Source: Acanthacorydalis orientalis (Eukaryota > Arthropoda > Insecta > Megaloptera > Corydalidae). From it: 64,000 nucleotides of DNA. Shown piece after piece: positions 11,926 to 24,854 of the stretch. A program made the position numbers and the translations under genes. Under the pieces are notes generated by a model. It was given only the letters and a program-made list of their open reading frames with translations. It was not told where the DNA came from and ran no database searches. The DNA lies in contig CM068314.1 in the NCBI GenBank assembly GCA_034766995.1, positions 17,388,201 to 17,452,200 of the forward strand, read 5' to 3'. Within the stretch, counting starts at the first letter, position 1. Each line of letters begins with the position of its first letter.

Positions 11926-12825
11926 TATAATTAATTTAATTCAAGAACAATATAAATACACATAAATCATATTCAAACTTGTTTCTATTATTATTATTAT
12001 AGAGATTAAATAAATTGCAAATTTCACTGAAACGCTGCTAGAAAATGTGGGTGTTGGAATTATATATATATATAAATGATTTGTGGAATTAAATTATTTT
12101 TATGCAAATTTCGTAATCACATATCTTTCATACTTTTTTAAATTCGTTGAATATAAATGATATACAATTACTAGTGACTGTTGAAATTAAAATGAACGTT
12201 AATTTAAAATTTATTTCGAAATAAATTCCTTTTATTATAAAAACTTCAAATATTGGTATATTTTTTAAAAAAATGTATCAATGTTTTTGTTTATACTTTA
12301 AATTAATTTTTTAATACTTCAGTTTACTTTTCCAGATTAGTATTTCAGTGACTAGTGAACATAAAATACTTATCCAATCTTTATAAAATATAAGATTTAA
12401 TTTTTATTATTCGTTTAGCACACAAGTAATTAAAAAATATTGCTTAGTTTTAAGTGTATTAATTTTGAATCTTTGTAGAACGTTTAATAGACTCTTAATC
12501 GTTATGAGTAAAAAATCTCATGTTTGAAAAATATATATTATTATTATTATGTTGAATTACTATATAAATATAACAATGTATAATAATATCTCTGACATAA
12601 GTGAGTAATGTTTTTAATACAGCTGAAAAGAAGTTTTATTATAAAAATGCTTGTCAAAAACTATAATTAGGATTAAAGTACGGTGCAATGACGTAAATAG
12701 AACAATTTATCTAAAAAAGTTTCTAGTCATTTAAATGTTTTTGTTTCGTGTATTGCAGTGGAAAATAGAAGTGTTTTTTTTTTACTTTTGTTAATGAAAT
12801 ATTCAAAACTGCATTTTAAAAATTG

Positions 12826-12826
<1 letters not shown>

Positions 12827-12864
<38 letters not shown>
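12827..12864. repeat. (TA)n microsatellite
   Basis: About 19 uninterrupted TA units. Confidence 0.97.
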
Positions 12865-12866
<2 letters not shown>

Positions 12867-13744
12867 GCAATAAATAAAACATATATAGAAACGTTATATA
12901 ATCAAATTTTGTCGAGATGAAAGTAAACATTTCAATCATAATCAGCTTAGAACTAAACAATTCAACCCCGCATGTGACCCATCAAATTGTACACCTTTAC
13001 AAATCTAATTCAACGAACGATGAAACTTCACCTGACAAACAAAGTCCTTAACAAACATGCCTACAGCGAGCTAGTGAACATAGTATCTAATGATCTAATT
13101 ACTCGTTAAATATATCAATTAATATTGGCTTTGCGACATCTTAACAAGTTTCTGTGTTATATCTTCTTACATATTAATATATCCCAATTTATGTTTATAT
13201 ATTATTAATACGTACATGGGTACAGGTATAATCCGAATATCGAATGATTTATTATGCAATAAAAAAAATACGTTTTTATACGAAAAGTGTATCAAAAGAG
13301 ACCATCTTAATAAAAATCTCTACAGTTTCAAACAGTTTGTCGATCCTTAATATTGTTTATAGTGAAGATTATAAAACTATTTCTGCGCTACTGATATAAT
13401 TATACACGGATCTAATTACATAGAAGAAACTTTAATAAAGTACTACGTATCCAAATTATAGGTTACATTTAAGGAAATAATATTAATAAAGGGTGAAGGG
13501 TAATATTTACAGTCAATCAATATAGATGGATTTTTTAGTGCTTCATAACATTGTTTCTTTATATGATAATAATTGAGTATTCTGTAAGTACAGGTTATAT
13601 ATATATATTTGAACCACATTCGTTCATGAAATTATATATTTTACTTAATTATTCGCTATAAATATTAAAAAAGTAACGTCTATGTTTGTCTTTATTGAAC
13701 GTTCTGACGGTGCTTTGGCATCAGAACTGATGTATTTATTTTAT

Positions 13745-13825
13745 ATTTCAACGTAGAGGTCACCAACCTATGATTCGAGGGTCGTATCCAACCGTCGGAC
13801 GTACATCATCTGGAGTAAAGTTATT
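13745..13825. mobile_element. hAT-like element terminus (remnant)
   Basis: The sequence AGGTCACCAACCTATGATTC, continuing with GAGGGTCGTATCC, resembles the common end of many hAT transposons and their MITEs (a CAG-GTCACCAACCT-type end followed by a GGGTCG/CGTATC segment). The block is distinctly GC-richer than its flanks. The matching opposite terminus was not found, so only an end fragment or a highly decayed copy is present. The assignment rests on pattern memory and is tentative. Confidence 0.3.
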
Positions 13826-14070
13826 TGTCATTTTCTGTTATTACGTTTTTAAATTAAAAAAAAACAAACAGCAAAAATAAAATACCCATTTTCATTTTTT
13901 TTTATTCTTCTTTGTGTTTAATGACTTATTATTTTTAAAGAGTTTTTATAAAACAATTCATGCTATATAATTTCTTTGTATTTATAATGAATTTACATTA
14001 TTTTTATTTTACAATTTATAAAGAACTTCTTTTAAACAGTTTTATATACATTATACGCACAAAATACATT

Positions 14071-14076
<6 letters not shown>

Positions 14077-14102
<26 letters not shown>
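14077..14102. repeat. short (TA)n microsatellite
   Basis: About 13 uninterrupted TA units. Confidence 0.95.
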
Positions 14103-14107
<5 letters not shown>

Positions 14108-14730
14108 TATGTTAATATACGTTTCGTTTTAATATATTTATAAAAAAAATATTAACTATGAATATTTTAATAGAAAAATGTTTATAAAGTGTGATAGAAA
14201 AATTTACATAAATATACTTTTATTCAAATATATTCTATAAAGCATATAATCAAATATAACATATAACTTTATAATCTAAATTTTATGCTAATATCTATTA
14301 AAGAAAACTTCACTTAATACATACTGTTTTAATATTTTGTCTTAACCTTTTATGTTATCCATGAAATTATCTTTTGAAAACGCGTTTGAAGATATTCTGC
14401 GTTAAACTAACTTCTCATCCCAACACAAAAACATGTTCACGAAGTACGAAGTTATTGGTTGATACTATTAAATAAACTCGTGTCTATTTTAAGACTTTAT
14501 GTTTATAGTATATTTTATTAATAGGTTTTAGCATGAAGATTTTTTTTCTATCACTTGCTTTATTTACTTTTTATGTAATAATAACTTCACTAAAAAGGTG
14601 AAATATTATTTTATTGAAACAATAATAAGAATTGTATAAATATAAGTAATTTTGTTGATAAAACAAGTTTGTCAAATTCAAAAAATATTTATATTAAAAT
14701 GTTAATTATTTTTATTATTAAGTTTAATGA

Positions 14731-14734
<4 letters not shown>

Positions 14735-14790
<56 letters not shown>
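14735..14790. repeat. (TA)n microsatellite
   Basis: About 27 TA units with one TG variant near the right end; a smaller array follows at about 14870. Confidence 0.96.
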
Positions 14791-14791
<1 letters not shown>

Positions 14792-15060
14792 TTATTTCAT
14801 TAAACATAATATAAAAAATAATAAACATTTTAATATAAATATTTTTGTTATTGAGTTTAATTAAATTTGTATATATATATATATAAATTAAAAATTACAT
14901 GCATTATATTAATTTTATAGCTATTAGTCATGGAAAATTAAATCAGTATAATTAACATTTATTGAATATAAAATAACTTCTACTGTTATTTACTACAGAT
15001 ATATAATATCATTAGAATAAAATCGATGTTTGAAATAGAATACATAAATGCATACACATA

Positions 15061-15064
15061 TGTA

Positions 15065-15120
<56 letters not shown>

Positions 15121-15129
15121 CACACACAC
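15061..15129. repeat. compound (TA)n(CA)n microsatellite
   Basis: TA array with a TTTA break near the start, running into about 7 CA units. Confidence 0.97.
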
Positions 15130-15344
15130 TTTTATATATGTGTTTGTATGTACAGAGTATTCATCCATTAAATCCCATTTCATGATAAGAGAAAAATGTA
15201 ACCGTTACTTTAAAACTGAAAAATTCATATAACTTACACGTAGACACTTTTATAAAAGTTTGTTGTATCATTGGAGTTTTGTGAGAAACAAGAAGAAAGA
15301 AAGAAAAATACGTTTTCCGTGTACATTGATCTTCATATTTTTTA

Positions 15345-15671
15345 TCATTTATCTTCCATTGTTCGCGTGTTCATAAATCTAACAATATTGAAGAAAAATC
15401 TAAATTGATCGACGAAACAATCACGGCGACAGCACTTTGATGGCCAATCCCCCACCGTGTTGATGTAATTATCTGATATGATCATAGAGTCTGCAGGCTC
15501 ATTACCCCAGCCTGCACCATCATGTTTCATCCAGAAAGCACTTAATATAAATTACCAAATAACGTCGCCGTTTTCTAAAAAGTCTTCCTCCATACCAAAA
15601 GTTGTACCCACCTCTCCGCCTTTTCTTAGATACTCGCTGAAAACTTTGCTTATATCATTAAGTTTCACAAA
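15345..15671 (-). pseudogene. retroelement RNase H-like remnant
   Basis: On the minus strand a frame of about 109 codons is interrupted by a single TAA. It begins FVKLNDISKVFSEYLRKGGE, then reaches GDVIW, the stop, and FILSAFWMKHDGAGWGNEPA. The pattern W-x-x-H-x-G-x-x-x-GNE-x-AD-S matches the C-terminal core of retroelement RNase H domains, where W-x-P-x-H-S-G-I-x-G-N-E-x-A-D is typical of LINE RNase H. The rest (to MNTRTMEDK) is not recognisable. Local composition is well above the AT background. Alternatively this could be part of an unrelated decayed gene. A LINE fragment is inferred, not proven. Confidence 0.35.
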
Positions 15672-15772
15672 TTAAACGTTGCTGTAGATAAGGGTATCCT
15701 TGAAAGCTCATGAGTGATCTCCGTATATAATTTTACAGAAAATTTTATCAATATTAACGTCTGTCAAGCAGA

Positions 15773-15775
15773 GTA

Positions 15776-15806
<31 letters not shown>
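15773..15806. repeat. (TA)n microsatellite
   Basis: TA array with one TGTG interruption. Confidence 0.94.
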
Positions 15807-15807
<1 letters not shown>

Positions 15808-16199
15808 AATATATTTTTTAATTTAAAAAAAATTACATTTTTTCTTATACTCTATTTAAGAAATGGTTCGCTTTATGTGATACTTTGTTAAAAAAATATG
15901 ACATAAACAATTCAAGAGTTTCAATAATACAGATATGAGTAATAAAAGTAATTAGTTGTGTTAGTCACACTTCATAGAATAATTTTTTCGTTTAATAAAA
16001 TTTACAATCGAAAACGTTAATATCAGAACTTTTAGAATAATTATAAAATTTCCAACTGGACGATATATCATAGTATGCAAACTTTTCCAAGAATGTTCAA
16101 TATACATCAAGTTTGGATCGTTGAATATTTTGCTTGAACTGTAGACAATTCGTACTTTAATACAAGTGAATTTCGTATGCGTTTTAGTATGTTCGTGTT

Positions 16200-16480
16200 T
16201 ACACATTTTGTATGTGTATCAGTGTACGAGTGCGTTCTCGCGATGATGTAAAGTTGAAAATTAATTTACGAAGTTGGTCAGAAACTATCCTAAACGCGGA
16301 GACTGCGCATCTCGGACGCGATTGTTTGTAGATAAATTTAATGTACCTAAATGTTCGTATTCAGTTCGTTAATTGGGTGTGTATTCAATAGACTAAACTG
16401 CTGATTCCGAGAAGTACCATTCAAAGTTTTGATGATCATGCCTGCATATTGACGACAATCTTTCTTAATAACCAGACACA
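16200..16480. other. less AT-rich patch
   Basis: Contains CGCGGAGACTGCGCATCTCG and several CpGs in otherwise AT-rich DNA, ending about 180 bp before the second mariner copy. I found no open frame with splice sites and no promoter motif I would defend. It could be conserved non-coding DNA or an old insertion. Confidence 0.3.
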
Positions 16481-16655
16481 TGATCGATTAAAATGTTTGA
16501 AATACTATTTATAACTCGTTATCTTCCCTATAGCGACATAAAAATAACTTACAACTATATCCTATAGTTTCTGTTTTAATACCGAAACATACATGTTTAG
16601 TTCTTATTTTTATTTCATTTATTTCAACATTTTATTCTGTGATTACAAAACATAA

Positions 16656-17204
16656 TTATATTTCTCTCAAAATAATTGCGGTTTTTGTTTTCTGATTTAC
16701 TGTTTTTCAATAAAAGTGTCATTTCATCGTGTTCATGTTAATATCATTTTAAAGTGCATTTTTTTGTCTGCATTTTGTTAACATCGACTTTGGTTTTATT
16801 ATTAATTTTGCTTCAAATTAGGTTATTAAATTAAAGATGGAAAAGGAACAATATCGTTTTTTTTCTTGTATGAGTTCAAAACAGGTAACAAAGTAGCAGA
16901 AACTGCTCCTATGTAAAACGATGCTTGTGGTGTGGGTGCTGTTAAGAAACGTACGGTGCAATAGTAGTTCCGAAAATTTCTTGCTGGGGACGAGATCCTT
17001 GAAGATAAAGAAGGTCGCGGATGTTTTTCCTCAGTTCATAACGACCAACTAAAGGTGTTAGTTGAATCAGAACCACGCACAATTCGAGAACTTGCACAAA
17101 AGTTAGACATAAATCAACCAACAATTCTGGACCACTTCCTTTAAATAAAAAAATGTATATGAATTTGGTGGTCAGAAACCGCAATTGATTTTCTACCATC
17201 CTAA
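16656..17204 (+). mobile_element. internally deleted mariner element (copy 2)
   Basis: This copy is collinear with the element at 5234-5801. It has the same leader (GTGTCATTTCATCGTGTTCA and onward), the same start codon context, the same N-terminal transposase region and the same jump to the 3' end after the second helix-turn-helix. The right end GCAATTGATTTTCTACCATC, then CTAA, is followed by TA. The left end is worn: only AAAATAATTGCGG of the terminal repeat is clear. It is about 550 bp. The shared deletion with copy 1 suggests a non-autonomous family that was amplified after the deletion occurred. Confidence 0.87.
16837..17160 (+). pseudogene. mariner transposase N-terminal remnant (copy 2)
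   Basis: The start MEKEQYR is followed by a frame change. KLLAGDEIL-like linker sequence (nucleotides CTTGCTGGGGACGAGATCCT) and HNDQLKVLVESEPRTIREL, then INQPTILDHF, are the parts readable with frame changes and correspond to the transposase linker and second helix-turn-helix. Several stops (AAAGTAG, CAATAG) are present. No catalytic-domain residues remain. Compared with copy 1 it preserves TIRELAQKLD more faithfully, so neither copy is simply derived from the other. The long frame on the opposite strand here is an antisense shadow. Confidence 0.83.
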
Positions 17205-18377
17205 TAACATTTTTAAATTATTTTATTTTAAAATAAGAAAACTGTACGATATGTCTTAAAAAAATTATTAGCGGTTAAGGTAATATAGTTAAGTAAATAT
17301 AAAATTTAAATGAAGTAAAAGAATGAAATCATGTGACGATACTTAAATTCTATATGCCTCTTTTTGTTGTTAATGATAAAAATAATGAATAAATGTAACG
17401 TCAAAAATTTAATGAGTTGTAATTATTTTTCCTGGTGGTATTTTTAAATTTTATTTTATAGTCTCTTACTATATATAAAAAAAAATCGTCTATGGAATTG
17501 CTTGTTAAATATTTTTAAACTATGTATATTTTAGTTTTATGTTCAATGTATCAAATAATATATTTTTTTTATAAATATCAAAGAAATATTTTTTCCTATT
17601 ATACACAATCGATCGTTAATTAAAGGTTTGAATATACATGTTTGTGTAACTAAAACTAATAAAACTATATTTAGCAATGATTATTTGTACTAATTTAGTT
17701 TTGTTTATTACTGAACCGAGTCAATAAAATGTTTATCCATAAAATCAATATTGAATATGTAAAATGCTATTAAATAAATAATTATTTATTTAATGATCTA
17801 TTTGTATCACAAAATATTATTACATATTTATATATGAATTTATCTCGACATAATTGTTAAACACAAATGAAATATGTAAACGTCAACAATATGTTTATCG
17901 CAGAATATAAAATAAGAATTTCTAATTTATTGTTCATGTATTGTTTTTGTAACTATTTCAATTTATAACAAGTCACATTTTCATTATAGATATTATCACT
18001 AAATTATTATTATCATGATGTCATTAATATTCTATTGTAAACATGTTTTAACGGTTAATAGTTATTAAAACGGGTTTATTAGATTTCGATGATATCGATG
18101 GCAGCACATCATATATTCGAAACATGTTCCGTATAAAGAAAACGAATAAAAAGAAATCGTTCTAATAAAATTACGAAATAATTATATATTCAACTATTAT
18201 ACCGTTTTTAATGGAAAGGAATTAAAATAATTTAAAATGTAATTGTATTTGATAATTCCATTTTTGATGTAATTACAGAAAATGTAAACACCCATGCAGA
18301 GAAAATTTATATCGTATTAAAATTAATATTACAGTAATCAGATTCAAAATAGTATAACGTGACCCAGGTTGGAAATA

Positions 18378-18399
18378 ATAATGATGATGATGATGATGC
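18378..18399. repeat. (ATG)n trinucleotide run
   Basis: Six consecutive ATG/TGA units, a rare non-TA microsatellite in the window. Confidence 0.85.
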
Positions 18400-18413
18400 T
18401 AATCATAACATAA

Positions 18414-18421
<8 letters not shown>

Positions 18422-18468
<47 letters not shown>
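18422..18468. repeat. (TA)n microsatellite
   Basis: About 23 uninterrupted TA units preceded by ATACATACA. Confidence 0.97.
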
Positions 18469-18472
<4 letters not shown>

Positions 18473-19081
18473 TCCTTTTGTAACAAAAATTTTACACTTA
18501 TAAAAGTGCGGCATATTATGTAAAATCAATTATAGCCCATTTTCCTAGAAATATGTAAATTGAAACATATAATAACTATATTTATAATTCATGTCGATCA
18601 AAAGCAGACAATATAAATATTATACGCTTCAGATGTATTGTATATAATAAATGAAAGTACGTCGCTAAACAAAAGTTATAATTGAAAAAAATTATATATT
18701 TTATATACGTACATTTTATTATTCGTTATAGGAATACGTTTTTAATGAATATCAAATAACAATCCGATATTGAAGGTTTATGTATAATATAAGGTTTATA
18801 TTTCACTTACTCAATGTTATATTTAAACTATATTGATATATGTTAGTATATTTAATTGAAAATTAAATCCATAACAAATTACGATAATTATAATTGCTTT
18901 TGAATTTTCAATTCAATTGAAACACAATAACAATGAATTCATTATTTATTCATTATACGATATTTGTTGAGCTATATAAAATTTTAATTGAATTTTAGTA
19001 TTCTGTTTGAATAATATTTTTTTTTCAAATTGAAGAATTTGTTTCAATTAAATTATTTGTTTTATACTTATTGTAAGAGAG

Positions 19082-19083
<2 letters not shown>

Positions 19084-19134
<51 letters not shown>
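19084..19134. repeat. (TA)n microsatellite
   Basis: About 25 uninterrupted TA units. Confidence 0.97.
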
Positions 19135-19137
<3 letters not shown>

Positions 19138-19494
19138 AATATAAATTCTATAAATTCGATATAAAACTCCGAATCATATGTTTATAACAAAACAGGCGCA
19201 TTAATTATTTAGGAAGTATGATTATACTTTTTTTAGCGTCGTTTTCTGGCATGTATTTTTTATAAATTGTCTTGATTTGGAAACGTTTATAAAATATATA
19301 TCATAGTAACGAAAGTGTAGTTATCGAATAGTAAATACTTAGCCAGTATGTTTGGAGAAACTTCACTGAAAATATTCTGTTTTTCTAGTAAGGAAATGGT
19401 TTGGGTGTACGGCAAGTATTCTGTCATGCAAAAAATGTTTGTGTTGTCATATTTTAATAAATAAGGCCGTAGTTTGAAACCAACTGTACACACA

Positions 19495-19497
<3 letters not shown>

Positions 19498-19552
<55 letters not shown>
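19498..19552. repeat. (TA)n microsatellite
   Basis: About 27 TA units preceded by ACACACATGCA. Confidence 0.97.
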
Positions 19553-19556
<4 letters not shown>

Positions 19557-19611
19557 GACAAATAAACAATTAGGATCACTTTACTTGTAGTAAGTGTTTG
19601 CTTTTTTCGAT

Positions 19612-19920
19612 TAGTGCTATTCAACCTTTTTTCGAAAATACCACTACTGTTATTATGCTCTAATTCAGACATCAGACAATTAAGAATTCATTTCACAGTG
19701 TACTCAACAATAAATTATTGTGGTGCTTCTTATCATTTAGTCAGAAATTCTAGTGACCTATCAAGATAATTTCCCAATGGAATCACACGTATAAAAACAA
19801 GAATTTTAAGTTCAATCTTAAATGCGTAAATTATGGGGGTATGCAACCTTTTGACGTTAAAAAAAATCGATTATGTCTACACTTTTTTAAAGATTGAAGT
19901 ATTGAGACACCACTGGCTTG
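19612..19920. mobile_element. possible hAT-type MITE, degenerate
   Basis: The left side reads TAGTGCTATTCAACCTTTTT, and the inverse of the right side reads CAGTGGTGTCTCAATACTTC. Both resemble the CAGTGGTTCTCAACCTTTTT-type terminus seen in many hAT elements. A further internal TATGCAACCTTTTGACG lies at about 19838. No protein is encoded and I could not find an 8-bp target duplication, so this remains a tentative call based on terminus resemblance. Confidence 0.35.
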
Positions 19921-20306
19921 AAGTATTCTATCTCATGACATTGACATCACTGGTTTAAGCTATAGTTAAGATCAAAGTTCGGAAAATTGGTCGAGTTATA
20001 CATTTTGTTAAAAATCAATCGTGTATGTATTGTTGTTTCTCAAAAAAATATTAAAATTATTATTTAAGGTCATTCGTATTTTGTATTATAATAAAATAAA
20101 CATTTTCATAAAAACTTATATACAATTTCTTACGAAAATGTGCTATAACATTATGGAAAAATATAAAATTTTATATTTTTTCGCTGCTGGAAATACTATA
20201 AAACTAGGTATAAAAATATTATTCATATAATTATAATTGAATCTTATTTTATTTTTATCGAGTATCCATTTTTAATTCGTTGAATTAATATTAAATTTAA
20301 TTTTGA

Positions 20307-20310
<4 letters not shown>

Positions 20311-20347
<37 letters not shown>
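20311..20347. repeat. (TA)n microsatellite
   Basis: About 18 TA units. Confidence 0.96.
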
Positions 20348-20351
<4 letters not shown>

Positions 20352-23240
20352 CCATAAATGTGTTAATCAAAGAGACAATTGTTTCATCAGTTGTCTTATA
20401 AAAATAACCAAATTCCGATCATTCATTCCATTATTAAATCCTGTTTGTGTTCGGTATAAAAAAAACATCGTCCCGTCAACATAAATATCAATTGTGTTTA
20501 TTGGAGGAGTTATTTAAATATCAATCATATATAGGTATTGTTATATCCATCCTGAAAACCATTTCATCATTCAATACATGTGTCAATTGAAACGTCGCCA
20601 ATGAATGTTGGTTCATAAACACGACAATAGTCAAATATGTGGATTAGCCTGTATTGAGACCCACATTTAGCAAAACCACAGCAATTAACAGTCCGTATGA
20701 TGATCATTATCATGATGAATTCGATCGAACAATCTGTGCTGAATTTCATGAGAGCGGCTTTATTTAAATTGCCGATTTTTGTGTATATTTTGGTAATTAC
20801 AGTGTGTCCATACAATTTTATTTTTATAAAAACACGTAGTTCAGTTTCAAATTGAGTGACCATATAGTTGAAATTCAGTGATTAAGGATCGTAAATTTAA
20901 AATAAATCTTTAATTAATAAGTATAATGTCATTGACATTTTATGTAAGAAGTGTACTAAATAATATAAGCGAAAATAATTTATTACAAGCCATTTTAATC
21001 AAACTGAACAGAAATATCTTTCAATTAATATTTATTATTTATGAGCCATTCTTTATGGTTTTAATTTTTTATTACATGCATTATAATAAGTTTTACAACT
21101 GCAGCTGCAACAAGAAGAAATTGACTTGAATAAATGAAATGTTTTTTTAACAATGTCCAACTTAATGATTCGAATAAAATTAAATCTTAAATCGGCATTT
21201 TTTTAAAAAAAAATGTATAATATAAATACCAGAAAATGATATAAAATTACTTTTTAATTTCAAAAACTAATTTTATTCACGAATAAAATTTAAAATTTAT
21301 TTACGACATAAAAATATTTCCCAATTTTAATTAAATTCCAAAATATATATATATATTTTACAAAATATCCTGATTTTTATTATATTGTTTTTATTGAGTA
21401 CGTTTGTTCCTCAGAAGTCAACGAAAAAACTATCTGAAATATATTATAAAAAAAATCAACGAATTTTTGAATATATAATCTTTTTAAACATATATTTATT
21501 GAATATTAAACATGTTTATTCTTTTTTCAGTTAGCATTAACACAAATACATATTATAAAATAATTAATTCAAATTTAGTATTCATGAAAATTCGTACGCT
21601 TTAAAAATTATTTTATCGCAAACATAATTTTTATTTAATTGCTACAGAATATTTCTTTTATAAATAATTAATTAGGTTTTTTATTATTAAATATTTTATT
21701 TTCTTATTGATATTATAAAATATTTTGATAAGGAAATAAATTTCAGTTTAATGCTCTTGTTTAACCGTCTTAAAAACAGACGTTTAATGCGTGTTGTTAC
21801 TTTCGCAATCTACTATTACTACTTTTGTTTTAATAACTTTGCAAGAAAAGGATATTTAACTGCACATATTTATATATTTTTTTTAATTTCGATTCATTAA
21901 ATCAACTAAAAATATTCTGATAGCTTCTGTTGACCTTTAACTGAGCCATTGAAATATTTTTAAATATGCAATTTTGATATATGTACATCAAAACACATTT
22001 CTTTCTGTAAACGAATAACACGGTTCGTACATGATAAAAAAAGAGTAAGTTCCATTTTGATTTAAAAATATCTGTTGTTAATAAAAACGTATTAAGATCA
22101 ACATAATATTTCTCGTGTATAATGTTTTCGTTTAACGTGTATGATTTATTTTTTTTTGTTTATTTATGATTTAATTTTAAAATACAGATAATAGTAATTA
22201 ATTTTAATCCAGTATCAACAGAAAAATAATTAAATAAATTTATAAACACTACAAGTACACAATTAACCACACCTGTTGGTTTAAAAATAGAATTTACTTG
22301 AGAGTTTTAAAAGGTCAATACTTTTTTTTTACTAACAATAATATTTCAATCCTTAATGCATTTACACAAAGAATAAAATGAATGAAAAAGAGTGTTGATT
22401 TTTTTGGTATTATTTAATGTTGAATTTTTTTTAAGAACAACGGTTTAATATAAACTGCGTAATTAATTTTCATTAAAATTTCAAATAAGGTATTAAATAA
22501 TTCAACTGACTAAATGTAAATACATAGAACAAATAAATAAATGTTTAATAATTTAGCATTATTGTATTTTCAAACATTGAGACTAACGTTTACATATAAT
22601 TGGAATTTCTATTATACTAATAAATATCTTCTTTTCGAAAACCTGTTTTCATCCGTTTGATTTATAAACAATTTATTAAAGTAACTTTATCATTTTTTCA
22701 TTATAATTTGATGTCAGTGAGATAGAGAAAACAAGTCTTTTTTCTATAGGATTGTGTTTATCATTAAAAATTTTATTCAATAATAAAAATTCCATGTGAA
22801 GAAAAATGTTATAATTATCGACCACATCAAAAATTAAAGTTTTAATTGAAGATGCCATTGGTAATTATTTGATAGAAGAAATATTAATTATCTGTTAATA
22901 GTTAATTAACTTCAGGTTTATTGATTTAAACGTATACGGTATCGTATATTGAAAATATTTACATTTATGTTATCATTAAATATAATTATTTATTAACTTT
23001 GTAATTACATTGGGAAATTGTTTGTGACATTCTGTTGTTATGAATGGATGTATAAAACTAAGTAGTTTTATGTCATAAATAGTGTGTACGCTAGTTGAAA
23101 TTCAACGAATAGCAAACTAAGTACTATTGTGAGTTATTAATCATGTTGTACAGGTATTGTATGTTATCACGAATTTACATACTTTTATAAAACATTTTAT
23201 TCATAGAGCGAATAATATACTACATGCACTACTCGATACA

Positions 23241-23247
<7 letters not shown>

Positions 23248-23304
<57 letters not shown>
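23248..23304. repeat. (TA)n microsatellite
   Basis: About 28 uninterrupted TA units. Confidence 0.97.
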
Positions 23305-23310
<6 letters not shown>

Positions 23311-23756
23311 TTTGATTAAATTCTCCTATACAATTAAAAGTTATTTTAAGTGTTATTAATTTATCTTAAAGTTAATATAAATGAAAATATCTCTCTATTT
23401 TTTCTTCAGTTGTGAACAATATATTTTCCTATATAGCAGTGTCTTTATATACTTGTACAAAGTAGCTGAAACCATTTAATTTAAACTTACTTAATCGTTC
23501 TTAAAATGTTATAAATTTAAACGTGGGATGATAAGAAATAAATGAAACGATATAGCTGTAATAAATGATTTAATATTTCACTTTATATACCATTTCTGTA
23601 TAAAATTCAACACTTATTATCTGTAATTTATTAATGTACTTATCCATTTAAAAAGTTCTTGTAAACGTAATCATTCTAAATACATGTAATTTATTTCATT
23701 TATGAGTTATGTAATCATTAAGTTTCACTTTACTTATATGTACTTTTATGTACATA

Positions 23757-23760
<4 letters not shown>

Positions 23761-23813
<53 letters not shown>
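23761..23813. repeat. compound (TA)n(CA)n microsatellite
   Basis: About 20 TA units running into six CA units. Confidence 0.97.
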
Positions 23814-23814
<1 letters not shown>

Positions 23815-24854
23815 CAGATTTCTTAATTCAATTATAAAAATGATTTGTGAATATAATTGTAAATTTCGTAATAAGTTTCAGAATAAATTAATTTTTTTTT
23901 GATCCTTTGTAAGATTAAGATTCGATTCGTCCGTTGTAAGATTTTATTATCAATTTTCTATACTAGTAGCATTTAATTTCAAAAGATATTTACTTTTTCA
24001 AGATGTTTTAAGCACTTTCCGTTATGTTTATTGTTAAATGATTTTATCGTTCTGTGAATATGAATTACCGTAAATATTTTATAATTCATTTATATAGAGA
24101 TTAAAAGAATTATTCTTGATGTTAGAAATGTCTGGTGCGATAAGTATCTGTTAAAATATCTAATAAAAAATAATCTTTGATCTCTACATCGTTTTAAAAT
24201 AATGAAATATACTTTGGAAGTTGTTAAATAATTTTATATAAGATATGAAATGGTAAAAATTGAAGAAAATATCATTTATACAATTAGAAAAAAATGTGAC
24301 TCTTTTTCAAAGCTATTTATGTTATTTAATTTTTGCAAATTGTTTTTGTTATATTGTCGATAAAATCTTTTTTTATTGTTTAAGTAACAAAAAAACAATT
24401 ACATATTAAAATTTTATCAGAGAAATGTTACTTTTTCGACTTAATTCACATTGTTCATAAAAAAATCTGTATTTGTTATTTTATTGTTCACATATCCAAA
24501 TAATTACAATTTAAAGATTATTTCTTAGTGAAAATTTATTTCAACTTTGTTTTCATACTAAAATTAACTGTAGCTTGAACAGGGATATTCTAAAATAGCA
24601 GATATATTTTCTCGATTTTCTTAGAGTTGAAATTAAAATTTTATTTTTTAGTCTACACGTTTTCTGAGAATTGCTTTTTTGTATTATGTGCATATCTTTC
24701 TATTAATATGAAATTATTGTTCGTTTATTTTTCAATTCACTTTCTTCAACATTTTTCTTCTATAACTGATTAAATCTTGTCATATATGTATATGTATATA
24801 TATATAAATGTTTATTAAAGTTAATGTGCATATATTAATTGTGAAATTATAAAT

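Larger units (their letters stand above)
9337..13740. other. AT-rich gene-empty DNA (probable intron if 9184-9336 is an exon)
   Basis: Only TA arrays stand out. A small less AT-rich patch at 12960-13080 is C-rich and G-poor with no open frame I would defend. Confidence 0.5.
13830..15340. other. AT-rich gene-empty DNA
   Basis: Contains TA arrays and homopolymer A/T runs only. Confidence 0.6.
17210..19600. other. AT-rich gene-empty DNA
   Basis: TA arrays and a short (ATG)n run at 18378-18399. Nothing else is supported. Confidence 0.6.
19925..24845. other. AT-rich gene-empty DNA
   Basis: Three TA arrays and long A/T-rich sequence. A 98-residue minus-strand frame at 20567-20863 lies in slightly GC-richer DNA, but shows no motif and no supporting splice context. 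Confidence 0.5.

Noticed and set aside
16942..17199. 85-codon minus-strand frame
   Set aside because: It is the antisense of the mariner transposase remnant at 16837-17160.
20567..20863. 98-codon minus-strand frame with ATG
   Set aside because: Longest non-repeat ATG frame apart from those in islands, but with no recognisable motif, an Ile/Met run from an ATGATCATTATC stretch and no splice or promoter context. Not supported as a gene.
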